Source: CAZGNZ01 sp964527215
Lineage (GTDB): Bacteria; Fidelibacterota; Marinisomatia; SCGC-AAA003-L08; JACNLC01
Direction: 5' to 3'
Assembly: GCA_964527215.1 (NCBI GenBank)
Contig: CAZGNZ010000008.1
Coordinates: 44,625 to 108,624 of the forward strand
Length of the DNA stretch: 64,000 nucleotides
Position 1 is the stretch's first letter. Each line of letters opens with the position of its first letter. The translations under genes were made by a program, and so were the position numbers. Below are positions 44,704 to 53,814 of this stretch, piece by piece. The notes below the pieces were generated by a model that worked only from the letters and a program-made list of their open reading frames with translations, had not been told where the DNA came from and made no database searches.

Positions 44704-47667
44704 TCAAAAGCCGGCAGACAATGTCAGCTGAATCCGGCGCGGCGGATCGTAGCGTTCCGGCTGGGCAAAGTATTCTTCAACATTTGAAATTTCTATGATC
44801 CGGTCTTCATAGTTGTATCCCTGCAGGGTATAGGATGCTTCCCCGGTATCGGCATAAACGTTTCGAACACTGCGGTTATCCAGTAAATTATAAATATCCA
44901 CCGCAAAGTCGAAGTTCTGTCCTCCAATGTCAACAGACCTGGAGAACCGCAGATCAACATTGAAGACGGTGGGTTTCCGGGAACTGTTTTCTGTCAGACC
45001 GGAGAAGGTTGAGGATCCGGCCACCTCCGCACGGGAGAATTCAGGTGTGAACGGCAGACCTGAATTGAATTTGGTAATCAGACTGGTGGTCCATCCGCCC
45101 AGTCGAACCGTCGTGACGGTATTCAGTGTGTGGGTTTCATCCCAGTCCAGATACACCATCTCAATACGCGGAGCAGCATCATTCAGTGCATCGTAGTAGG
45201 CATCCAGCGGATCAGACGTCGTCCCCTTGGCCTCCATAAATGTATAATCTACCTTCACGGTAATTCCGGGAAGACTGGTGCTGCCGGTCAGGGTGAATCC
45301 CATCACTCCCGCATAATCCATATTGACGTGTTTCTGGTACGTGCTGCGGGATGTTTCAATGGGGGGACTCATGCCGACCCAGTCCCTGATGTCTCGGTAA
45401 AAACCGGTGGCATTCAGGATGAAATTCCGGCCAATCCCCTGCTGCAGACCCACTTCATACATAACGGTTCTTTCCGCATCCAGATCGGCATTGCCGATAT
45501 AGGCGTTGGTTCCGGCTCCGGCAATCTGAAATTCCGGATTGGAATACAGGTAGCGGAAGGCGGGATTCTGGAAGAAGTGACCGTATGAAAAATGAATGAT
45601 GCCGCGGTCGGTCACCGGGAAGCTTACACCGAAGCGGGGACTGATCTGATACTTGTTGGATGCCTTTTTAAACCAGAATTCTTCCCGCTCTTCCACGGTG
45701 TATTCGATCAGATCGTCCTCATCTTCCACTTCCCCCCAGTTGCGGTAGATATGCTCCTGCTTGAACGGGGCATAAATCTGAGGATCCGAAGGATCCGCCA
45801 AAACCTGTCCGTCCGGGTCAAAATAATCCAGCCGCAGTCCGAGATTGAATATGATTTCCGAAAACTCCGCTTTGTCCTGAATATAGGCGGAATACTCGCG
45901 GGGTTCATGGTAAAAGTGCTCGTGATAGGCAGACTCGATTCCTTCCACCACCGGTTCAAAATTGTCAGAAAACTGAATGTTGTACCACTCATTTTCCAGC
46001 TCGTGGAAACGGGCTTCCAATCCCATTTTGATCTGATGGCGGAAATTGATCTGCTTTGTGAAGTCGATTTTTCCGGAGACATAACTGACATCGTTGAAAC
46101 CCTGGTCCGTTTCATTGCCGAAATATTTGAAATCATAAATCGTCCCGGCCAGATCCACAAAATTCAGGTCGATGTTCTCACCATAGACAAATTCTTCTAT
46201 ATCACCTGAATCATTTGAGATATAGCGATAATCGTTGGGATCCGCATACAGGTAGTTTTCATGTTCTTTCTTGAAATAGCTCAGTCTGACCTCATAAAAT
46301 GTGTTGTTGTCCAGCATGTGGTTCAGGCTGAAGATATGGGTCTGGCTGGTGGTATAGTAGGTTTTGGATGCATCCGGTATGTACTTGTAATTATACGGGA
46401 CGTCATCATGTTCTTCATCCATGAAATAATATCCGTAAGACAGATTGATACCGCCCGGAAGCTGGTAGAACAGCTTGGACTGTGAAGTGAGCTGCTTTTT
46501 GTGGTCGAGCGGTGCCAGTTCCAAATCAGGCAGTTTCCACTGATATTCTCCGCCCATGGACGGCTCCTGATACCCCCACGGCATGAACAGCCGCCTGCCC
46601 CAGTTATAGCCATTGTTTTCGAAATACCGGCCGGAGAGAAAATATGTCAGGGACTTCGAGCTGTTCAGCGGACCGGAAAGGTTGAACTGGTAATCCACAT
46701 TGTTCAGCGGATTGTAGTGGTCCAGATAATTCATCTTGTGCAGATAGGGTTTGTCTTCCAGAAACTGATCGGCGTCCATTCCTTCCTCAAATTCCGGAAA
46801 GGCGTAGTACAGACCCCGATCCTTATACGTTTTATAATCGGCAATTTCATTCGCCCATGTGGCATTGCTCATGACGGAATAAATATCATCTGTCGAATAA
46901 TAGTCGCTGGCAATAACGGAGAAATTGCCTTTAAAATGCGGACTGCCGGTTTTGGTGACGATATTAATCACGCCCGAGAGTGCCTGACCGTATTCCGCAT
47001 TAAAGGTCCCCGTGATTGCCTGCAGTTCCTGAACCGCCTGATTGTCCACAGAGATACCTGATTTTCTGCTGAGCGCATCTATCACCTGAACGCCGTCGAT
47101 CATATAGACTATTTCCGATGACCGTCCTCCGCGGATATGGAGATCACCGGAGGCATCCCGCACCATCCCGGCCTGCAGATCCAGAATATCGTCCACACTG
47201 TTGACGGGGATATCTTCGATCTCGTCGGAGCCGATCATTGCAATGGATGATGTCAGATCCCGCTGCAGTTCATTGCGCTTCCCGATCACGGTTACCCGGT
47301 CCATGTCCAATGCCTGTACAGAAAGCACAAAGTTGGCTCGCGTCGTATGGTCCACCGATACCCTCATCTGCTCCATGCGGACCTGCTCATACCCGATGGC
47401 GGATGCCGTGATATGATAGATACCTGGCTGCAGATTGATAATGGAGTACTCTCCTTCCGTACCCGTGGCGGCACCGCTGACAACCTCTTCCGTTTCCTGA
47501 TTGATAACCATGATGTTCACTCCGGGAAGTTTGTCACCGGAATCCTTTTCGGTTACCACTCCGGCAACCTTTCCGGTAACGCCTGCCCAGGAAAGTGTTA
47601 ATCCGAACCAGAACAGCAGCAGCCGATTCATCCACCGTTTGAGGATTCGGGAATTAACCATTGTCAT
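44704..47667 (-). CDS. TonB-dependent receptor with N-terminal carboxypeptidase-regulatory-like domain
   Basis: 987 residues. A signal peptide (RLLLFWFGLTLSWAG) precedes a carboxypeptidase-regulatory-like beta domain (about 32-115), the plug (about 135-245, with DLHIRGGRSSEIVYMIDGVQ and EYGQALSGVINIVTKTG) and a 22-strand-type barrel ending in RRIQLTLSAGF. It is SusC-like in domain order, but no SusD gene is adjacent. It probably imports oligosaccharides across the outer membrane with TonB energy. The ATG has a strong GGGAGGA site. A 300-base gap upstream probably contains its promoter. Confidence 0.93.
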   Translation of the reverse strand: MTMVNSRILKRWMNRLLLFWFGLTLSWAGVTGKVAGVVTEKDSGDKLPGVNIMVINQETEEVVSGAATGTEGEYSIINLQPGIYHITASAIGYEQVRMEQMRVSVDHTTRANFVLSVQALDMDRVTVIGKRNELQRDLTSSIAMIGSDEIEDIPVNSVDDILDLQAGMVRDASGDLHIRGGRSSEIVYMIDGVQVIDALSRKSGISVDNQAVQELQAITGTFNAEYGQALSGVINIVTKTGSPHFKGNFSVIASDYYSTDDIYSVMSNATWANEIADYKTYKDRGLYYAFPEFEEGMDADQFLEDKPYLHKMNYLDHYNPLNNVDYQFNLSGPLNSSKSLTYFLSGRYFENNGYNWGRRLFMPWGYQEPSMGGEYQWKLPDLELAPLDHKKQLTSQSKLFYQLPGGINLSYGYYFMDEEHDDVPYNYKYIPDASKTYYTTSQTHIFSLNHMLDNNTFYEVRLSYFKKEHENYLYADPNDYRYISNDSGDIEEFVYGENIDLNFVDLAGTIYDFKYFGNETDQGFNDVSYVSGKIDFTKQINFRHQIKMGLEARFHELENEWYNIQFSDNFEPVVEGIESAYHEHFYHEPREYSAYIQDKAEFSEIIFNLGLRLDYFDPDGQVLADPSDPQIYAPFKQEHIYRNWGEVEDEDDLIEYTVEEREEFWFKKASNKYQISPRFGVSFPVTDRGIIHFSYGHFFQNPAFRYLYSNPEFQIAGAGTNAYIGNADLDAERTVMYEVGLQQGIGRNFILNATGFYRDIRDWVGMSPPIETSRSTYQKHVNMDYAGVMGFTLTGSTSLPGITVKVDYTFMEAKGTTSDPLDAYYDALNDAAPRIEMVYLDWDETHTLNTVTTVRLGGWTTSLITKFNSGLPFTPEFSRAEVAGSSTFSGLTENSSRKPTVFNVDLRFSRSVDIGGQNFDFAVDIYNLLDNRSVRNVYADTGEASYTLQGYNYEDRIIEISNVEEYFAQPERYDPPRRIQLTLSAGF

Positions 47668-47967
47668 TCATCCTCCCTGCGTATTGCTGCCGAAGCAGCT
47701 TTACGTCTGTGTCTTGATTGTTTCCGGTCCTCAGTTCGCACCGGCACCTGCGCTCGAAATCATTGATTTCAACCGCATTTTTTCCACACCGGGATTGAAG
47801 CCCCGGTGAATCCTTGTATAATAAAAATTATTAGATTGCTGCCCTGCACTAAGCAGCTGCGCGGGCGGGGATTAACTTTGACAATTCCCCGATTCCGGTC
47901 TATCTGACAGACCGATGAATATGGAATAACCTCGAAAGCCGGATGCACCTGGCTTTCATCGAAGGGT
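47668..47967. other. Intergenic region between the receptor and GH5-dockerin genes
   Basis: This 300-base gap holds two hairpins close to the GH5 gene end (47896-47957) and the strong ribosome-binding site of the receptor gene at its other end. A minus-strand promoter for the receptor genes is expected between about 47700 and 47890, where the sequence is AT-rich around 47815-47835. No open frame of note is present. Confidence 0.5.
47896..47957 (-). terminator. Two hairpins just after the GH5-dockerin gene, possible terminator
   Basis: On the minus strand, 11 bases after the stop, GAAAGCC pairs with GGCTTTC (47951-47957 with 47934-47940), and a second stem CGGTCT/AGACCG lies at 47896-47914. 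Neither is followed by a clear U-run, so this may be a processing or weak termination site that separates the GH5 operon from the receptor operon. Confidence 0.4.
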
Positions 47968-49224
47968 TTATGTCCCTCCGGGGTTTAGAATGAAGTCGAT
48001 GATCTGCACCACATCCAATACGTCCAGAGCGGCATCCAGATTGATGTCTGTCTGGGTAAACTGCACGTCATTCGGATCAGCCTGATCCAGCAGAAAGGCA
48101 ACAATCAGCACAATATCCAGAATATCCAGTGTGTCATCTCCATTGACATCCCCCAGGCGGGGACTGACACCCCAGTTATCCCACGATATCAGACCTGATA
48201 TGGCCTGGGCTTCCGGTATCACCACTTCCTGCCAGACCTGATCGTCATAATTGATAGACCAGGTGGTGTCGTGCAGGTAATGCCCCATCCTCCAGAACAT
48301 CCATGGAATTCCGTTTGTCCGGGACAATTCTATGGCATAGCTGTATGTGTTGATGAGATTCTGCTGGCCGTTTTCCCGGGTAGCTCCAAACTCTTCCAGA
48401 AACAGCAGTTTATTAATGGACCGGCAGTAATCCAGATTGTCATTGATCCATGCCTGAAAGTTACCGCCGTAAAAATGCAAGTTGTAAATATCCGCATCGG
48501 GAATATCCCCCAGCGTACCAATATCGTCCCCGGAATTTCCGTTGTGGTAATAATAGGCATATCCGGCAATCCCGAGGGATACTTTGGTGTCGGGATCGAC
48601 GGTTTTGAGATGTGTTGCCATTTCATTCAGAAAATTGCGGATCAGATCATGCTTTTCCTGAGCATTCAGCCAGTCCACCTCCAGCAGCGGGATACCGGGT
48701 TCATTCTGTATTTCCCAGGCATACACCACATCATTCAAGTCTTTCCAGGCAGCCCCCAGAAAGGCGTTGTAATGATTCAAAAAATAGGTAAAACGGTTTT
48801 TATAGGCATTAATACTGGCTTCATTTTCATACATGCCTACCGGCCCAAAGGTGGACAGATAGGGATCGGTCCGGTTTTCCAGAGCAACAATCATTCTGAT
48901 TCCGCGCGCTGCACATTCGTTCATTAAATAATCCACCAGCAGGAGTCTGTCATCGTGGTAGTTCCCGATGGGATCTTCAAATGTGTATTCATACGGAGGA
49001 TCTTCCCAGGACTGGTATTCTCTTGCTCCGAGAAATATCCTGAGGACTTTCAGATTCGAATCCACCATCCAGTCCAGCTGTTCCCAAATCCGGGTTGGAT
49101 ACTGAAACCACAGCTGGTACTGATTGGTCCCGGCCCACAGTCTCTCCTGAGCGGACAGATCGGGAACCCAAAGGTGAATGAGCGTCAGGATGACGACAAC
49201 TCTGAATATTCTGGTTTTCTGCAT
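47968..49224 (-). CDS. Secreted GH5-like endo-glycosidase (mannanase-like) with dockerin
   Basis: 418 residues: signal peptide (FRVVVILTLIHLWVPDLSA), (beta/alpha)8 barrel with NEP motif AWEIQNEPGIP (acid/base Glu175) and nucleophile Glu278 in LFLEEFGATRE, then a short linker and a dockerin-like pair (GDVNGDDTLDILDIVLIV and TDINLDAALDVLDVVQII). The EEFG form and overall length resemble GH5 mannanases such as subfamily 7, which fits two GH130 enzymes in the same locus; a GH5 or GH26-like endoglucanase cannot be excluded. It follows the CBM protein gene by 51 bases. Confidence 0.85.
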   Translation of the reverse strand: MQKTRIFRVVVILTLIHLWVPDLSAQERLWAGTNQYQLWFQYPTRIWEQLDWMVDSNLKVLRIFLGAREYQSWEDPPYEYTFEDPIGNYHDDRLLLVDYLMNECAARGIRMIVALENRTDPYLSTFGPVGMYENEASINAYKNRFTYFLNHYNAFLGAAWKDLNDVVYAWEIQNEPGIPLLEVDWLNAQEKHDLIRNFLNEMATHLKTVDPDTKVSLGIAGYAYYYHNGNSGDDIGTLGDIPDADIYNLHFYGGNFQAWINDNLDYCRSINKLLFLEEFGATRENGQQNLINTYSYAIELSRTNGIPWMFWRMGHYLHDTTWSINYDDQVWQEVVIPEAQAISGLISWDNWGVSPRLGDVNGDDTLDILDIVLIVAFLLDQADPNDVQFTQTDINLDAALDVLDVVQIIDFILNPGGT

Positions 49225-49275
49225 AATTAAAAAAGGGACCGGCAGGACAAATCCCGCCGATCCCGGAGCATGATT

Positions 49276-52200
49276 CTATTTCATGAATGTTACTTTGTGA
49301 CTGACCACACTTCCGTTGTGTTCCATGCGTACCAGATAGATACCGGAAGGAACCACCGCAGAGGCGTCATTGGTTCCGTTCCACTGCAGGGAATGGAATC
49401 CCTTGCTGTCCACCTGATCGGCCAGAGCGGCCACCTGCTGCCCCAGGGCATTGTACACGCTGATGCGGACATTTCCTTCGGAAGGCAGATAGTATTCGAT
49501 ACGGGTAGTGGGGTTAAAGGGATTGGGATAATTGGAAAGCAGTGCAAAGTTTTCTGCAATTTCTGTTTCCACATAACCGTTGCCGGAGGCAACGATCACT
49601 TCGGAAATTTCAAATTCACCGGCCGCAGTGAAAAGATCTTCGCCAGGATGAACCATGATCAGGCGGGTGGTGCCTTCAGCGGTGTGGTATTCACCGATAT
49701 AGGCATCGCCCAGTTCAATGCTGAAATTGTCACCGTGGGTCAGAGTCATCTGAACACCGCCGACAAATCCGTCTGCCAGAATTGACACACTGCCGTCCAT
49801 TTCATGAATACTGGCTTCCGTTGCGGATGCTTCCGTGCTGCGGTTCAAGATCTGATCCACCATGAATACGATATCCAGAATGTCCACATTGGTGTCGGTG
49901 TTCATATCCCCGTGACAGATCTGATCATCCGGAAGAACGGCAGTACCCAGAATATGACCAACCATCATCACCACATCCAGAACATCCAGGCTGCCGTCAA
50001 GATTCACATCTCCGTCGGGGGCACATTCCAGGATAGACTCATCATAAATTTCCAGATATCCCCAGCTGGAAGGACGCAGCCAGTTGGATGCATTGGACTG
50101 CCCCAGCGAGTGGATCTGCAGGGTGCGTTCTTCATCCCCATTCACCGGATCCATATCGTTGCAGTCAATCCGGATCGGCAGCATGCTGCCCAGTCCCGGC
50201 ATAGCCAGGGCTTCCGGTCCAAACACGGCCAGATCAAACCGTGCTTCAATATCATAGCCGAAGCTGTGCTGTTCCGTTACGTAATCGAGTCCGGCATATT
50301 CATATGGAGAAGAGCCGCCTGATTCGGTATGCCCGGCACTGTGGAAGGATATGCGGTAATCACCGGTTCCTTCGGATCCCACGTCACCATAATCGTGGTA
50401 AACGGTGAGGTCAGCAATATCATAGAAACCCATGAAGAATTCAATGGCATCGCCTTCCCAGGACTGTCCCGAACCGGTGGGATCGTCATCCCAGACATTG
50501 GCACCCATGTACAGATAATTATCATCTGCCACAAAGGTGACGCGGTAATTCAGATCCACACTGTAGATGTCCCATGCTTCCGACTCCGGACCATAGGCGG
50601 ATTCCGGCAGCAGCTCATGATCACTGAAGGGATCAAATTCAGTCAGGTCATTATCCAGCACCCAGTATTCGGAAAAATCAGCCACGTAGCGGGCTTTGGC
50701 TGTTTCGCGGGATATGTTCGTGATGGGACCGGCGGTGCTGACTTCCTGCAGATCAGCCAAAGTTCCGTCCAGAGCCTGGGCAGTTACCGCATAATATCTT
50801 GTGAAGCTTTCCGGTACGGTCGTGTAGGTGCCGTGATTCCAGTACTGCGTTCCCCGGGGTACGCCGGTGGCAATCTGAATCACCCCTTCTGCGCTGACGT
50901 CAGTGATGGGCATTTCACTCATGTAGACATTATAGGTTTCCTGGAGGTTTTCCTCTCCGTCTGTCCATGTAACTTCATTTACACCGCTGCCCTGGGTGTT
51001 TACCACCACGGGGGGAGACATCAAAGCGCCGGCAGGTGCTTCAACGCCCACAGCTGTGAAATTGTCAAACCAGATGTCGCCGGTCCAGTTGGGGACACCG
51101 GCGGGAATCATCACCTGAATTCCCATTCTAATTGTTCCAACCGGATTGAAGTTATCTCCCCAGGTTTCATTCGCGTCCACCACATCATAGGTCATGGTGT
51201 TCCATTGTCCGCGCATCAGGGTGGTGGAATCCACACGGGTGGTTTCTTCAGCCAGATAGTAGGAATATTCGGTCCATGACCACGTATCAAAATCAGTGGC
51301 CCAGAATCCGAATGTCGCACCGGTCGGGAAATCTTCGGGAACAAATACATCCATAGTGACTGCCGTTGCGCCCTGAGTGATCTCCATTGTCTCTTCATCC
51401 TCAGTCCAGAGCAAATCCACTGATCCGTTGACGAACTGGGCTTTCCGGGAGGGATCAAGATCGAAATCCCAGGTTGTATTGAGGATACCTTCGGACATTT
51501 CCGTAGGATCCGCAGCCCAACCGATACCGGTCATTGCCATATTCCATCCGGTATTTCCGAAACCCTGGGTGCCGCCGTCTTCGTTTTCAAAGTCGGCCAT
51601 TGTCCAGAACATACCCACCATTTCATCATGCAGCATGATATCGTCCACATATACCGTTCCAGCCCATGCATCGGCAAACCAGATTTCCAGTCCGCCCTGG
51701 GAATTCCAGGGTACCATGCTGTCATACATTTCTGTGGCATAACGATATGGGAATGTAAGAACATTCCAGTCGCCTGTCTGAATGCTCCAGTACCCGGATT
51801 CCCCGTTGTTGGAATATTTGTAATCGATCCAGGTCCAGCCGCCTTCCATGGTCTGGTTCCAGCATTTAACCACGGCATTTGCGGGGAAGTCTTCCGGGAA
51901 CCATACATTGTAGGAGATGAAGGATGCGCCTTCTGCTTCCGGAGTCCAGCCGGCATCCAGCGGACTGATGGAAGTGGCATCACCGGAACCGCCGGCATTG
52001 TCGTAGGTCATGGACATCACACCGCCAAAATCGATATGTTCAACCTGCTCTACAATCACACCGCCCCAGCCGGTACCCCAGCCGGCCGTGCCAAGTGCCG
52101 GATCGTCAAAATCAGCCATCACTTCAGGCTCCACTCCCCAGAGAGTGAAATTATCCAGCAGGATCGTCCCGCTCCAGGCTGTGGTGAAATAGGCTTCAAT

Positions 52201-52713
52201 GCCGCCTTTGCAGGACCATGGAACAAAGTCATCGTTATAGGCGGTTTCCAAAGCCCGCATTACATCAAACGAGATGGTGGTCCAGCCGTCTGTATTCATC
52301 GGCCGGCCGCCTTCCATACCGCTGTTTGAGTATTTATAGTCGATCCAGTTCCAGTTGACGACATCCTGGCCCCAGATCTTGATCAGTGCGTCTTCCGGAA
52401 AATCCTCCGGGATGTAAACATCAAAACTGTAGTAGTGTGCTCCAACTACGTCTTCCGCCCAGCCGATTTCCAGCGGATCGGTCATCAATGCACCGTTGCC
52501 GCCGTCTGCTGCATCGTACGTTAATTCAAGAACCCCGCCCCAAGTGGCATCATCGATACGGTTCACCGCGGTGAGTCCGTCTCCCCAGCCGTGAAACCAG
52601 CCCTGGGCTCCAAGAGCTTCTTCTTCGAAATCCATCATCACCTGACCAATAGCCATTCCACTCATCCAGAATAAGCTGACGAACAGGACCCCAAATATGG
52701 ATTTTCTCTTCAT
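49276..52713 (-). CDS. Multi-CBM secreted protein with dockerin and T9SS type A sorting tail
   Basis: 1145 residues from the ATG at 52713 (GGAG five bases upstream; a GTG directly before it is too close). After the signal peptide come three related beta-sandwich modules (about 25-185, 195-350, 370-545), each starting D-F-[ED] and containing VYIPEDFPEDALIKIWGQ-like strands, then a fibronectin-like part, a CBM9-like domain near 690-880 (YLYMGANVWDDDPTGSGQSW), a dockerin pair near 905-965 and a T9SS tail (NYPNPFNPTTRIEYYLP ... GIYLVRMEHNGSVVSHKVTF). No catalytic motif was seen. It is probably a surface glycan-binding protein that replaces the role of SusD-type binders. Confidence 0.85.
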   Translation of the reverse strand: MKRKSIFGVLFVSLFWMSGMAIGQVMMDFEEEALGAQGWFHGWGDGLTAVNRIDDATWGGVLELTYDAADGGNGALMTDPLEIGWAEDVVGAHYYSFDVYIPEDFPEDALIKIWGQDVVNWNWIDYKYSNSGMEGGRPMNTDGWTTISFDVMRALETAYNDDFVPWSCKGGIEAYFTTAWSGTILLDNFTLWGVEPEVMADFDDPALGTAGWGTGWGGVIVEQVEHIDFGGVMSMTYDNAGGSGDATSISPLDAGWTPEAEGASFISYNVWFPEDFPANAVVKCWNQTMEGGWTWIDYKYSNNGESGYWSIQTGDWNVLTFPYRYATEMYDSMVPWNSQGGLEIWFADAWAGTVYVDDIMLHDEMVGMFWTMADFENEDGGTQGFGNTGWNMAMTGIGWAADPTEMSEGILNTTWDFDLDPSRKAQFVNGSVDLLWTEDEETMEITQGATAVTMDVFVPEDFPTGATFGFWATDFDTWSWTEYSYYLAEETTRVDSTTLMRGQWNTMTYDVVDANETWGDNFNPVGTIRMGIQVMIPAGVPNWTGDIWFDNFTAVGVEAPAGALMSPPVVVNTQGSGVNEVTWTDGEENLQETYNVYMSEMPITDVSAEGVIQIATGVPRGTQYWNHGTYTTVPESFTRYYAVTAQALDGTLADLQEVSTAGPITNISRETAKARYVADFSEYWVLDNDLTEFDPFSDHELLPESAYGPESEAWDIYSVDLNYRVTFVADDNYLYMGANVWDDDPTGSGQSWEGDAIEFFMGFYDIADLTVYHDYGDVGSEGTGDYRISFHSAGHTESGGSSPYEYAGLDYVTEQHSFGYDIEARFDLAVFGPEALAMPGLGSMLPIRIDCNDMDPVNGDEERTLQIHSLGQSNASNWLRPSSWGYLEIYDESILECAPDGDVNLDGSLDVLDVVMMVGHILGTAVLPDDQICHGDMNTDTNVDILDIVFMVDQILNRSTEASATEASIHEMDGSVSILADGFVGGVQMTLTHGDNFSIELGDAYIGEYHTAEGTTRLIMVHPGEDLFTAAGEFEISEVIVASGNGYVETEIAENFALLSNYPNPFNPTTRIEYYLPSEGNVRISVYNALGQQVAALADQVDSKGFHSLQWNGTNDASAVVPSGIYLVRMEHNGSVVSHKVTFMK

Positions 52714-52727
52714 CACTTCTCCTTTTT

Positions 52728-53789
52728 TTATCGGTTATCATGTAAAGCAGGCTCAGCTCCAGAACCTTCGCATACTGCAGCTGAATCTCTGTTTATCAGT
52801 TTCACCGGAACCACTGTTGTCACCGGACCATTCAGTTCGCCGTTCAGTCTTCGAAACAGAGAACGTACTGCCAGTGATCCCAATTCTTCCTTGTACACGC
52901 GCACTGATGACAGCGCCGGATGGGCGTGCCGCGCAAATTCAATATCATCAAATCCAACCAGGGATACATCATCAGGAATTTTCAATCCCAGTTCATGTAT
53001 GGCCCGATAGCCCTTAATGGCATTTATATCATTGGCGCAGAATATTGCGCTGGGGCGGTTTTCCCGAGACATGATGTCCCTGATCTGATGGTAGCCTTCC
53101 TCCACCCCGCCGGTCTCGATCCAACTCTCATCCAGTTTGAGTTTGTAAAAATCCATGGCCTGTTTATATCCTTCATACCGCTGCAAAAAACTCAGCCGGT
53201 TCAAGGATCCGGAAATGAAGCCAATCTTTTTATGCCCCAGTGATGCCAGATACTGGGTGGCCAAAAATGCCCCGTGCTCATTATCGATCAGGACCTGGTC
53301 ATGGTTTTCCAGCGGTATTTTGGGGTCGATAAATATGGGCTGAAGTCCGTATCCTGTAAGCATATCGATGAATTTACTGTCAAACACGCCTATCAGTATG
53401 AGACCGTCCACACGGCCTTCACGCACCACTTTCGGTACGTCGGCAGTTTTTCGTCCGTTAACGATATCCAATGTCATACTGTAATTCTTAAGCGCCAGCT
53501 CGGCCTCAATTCCCTCCAGTACTCTGGAATAAAACGGGTTGCCGCTGGGGGGGGCATTTTCCCGGCAGATCAGTACCCCGATGGATTCGGTCCGCTGGCT
53601 TTTCAGCGATTTCCCAAAAATATTGGGGCGAAAATGATGTTCTTTGGCAATTTCAAGAATCTTGTTGCGGGTATCTTCATTCACATCGGGCCGGTTGTTC
53701 AGTGCTTTTGATACCGTTGACTGGGAAACACTGGCCATTCGGGCGATGTCCTTGATCGTTATGGGAGTTCTTTTATTACTGTTGGCCAT
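52728..53789 (-). CDS. LacI-family transcriptional regulator
   Basis: 353 residues. The N-terminal helix-turn-helix (ITIKDIARMASVSQSTVSKA, about 11-30) and hinge helix (NIFGKSLKSQRTESIGVLI) are classical; the rest is a periplasmic-binding-protein-like effector domain with FANDIN-like FCANDINAIKGYRAI and VSLVGFDDIEFARH. It is expected to repress glycan-utilisation genes until a sugar effector binds. It lies between the lipoprotein glycosidase gene (26 bases) and the multi-CBM gene (15 bases) in one apparent operon, and a candidate operator lies upstream of that operon, so autoregulation is likely. AAAGGA supports the start. Confidence 0.95.
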   Translation of the reverse strand: MANSNKRTPITIKDIARMASVSQSTVSKALNNRPDVNEDTRNKILEIAKEHHFRPNIFGKSLKSQRTESIGVLICRENAPPSGNPFYSRVLEGIEAELALKNYSMTLDIVNGRKTADVPKVVREGRVDGLILIGVFDSKFIDMLTGYGLQPIFIDPKIPLENHDQVLIDNEHGAFLATQYLASLGHKKIGFISGSLNRLSFLQRYEGYKQAMDFYKLKLDESWIETGGVEEGYHQIRDIMSRENRPSAIFCANDINAIKGYRAIHELGLKIPDDVSLVGFDDIEFARHAHPALSSVRVYKEELGSLAVRSLFRRLNGELNGPVTTVVPVKLINRDSAAVCEGSGAEPALHDNR

Positions 53790-53814
53790 AAAAATCCTTT
53801 GATTATACCGTTTT

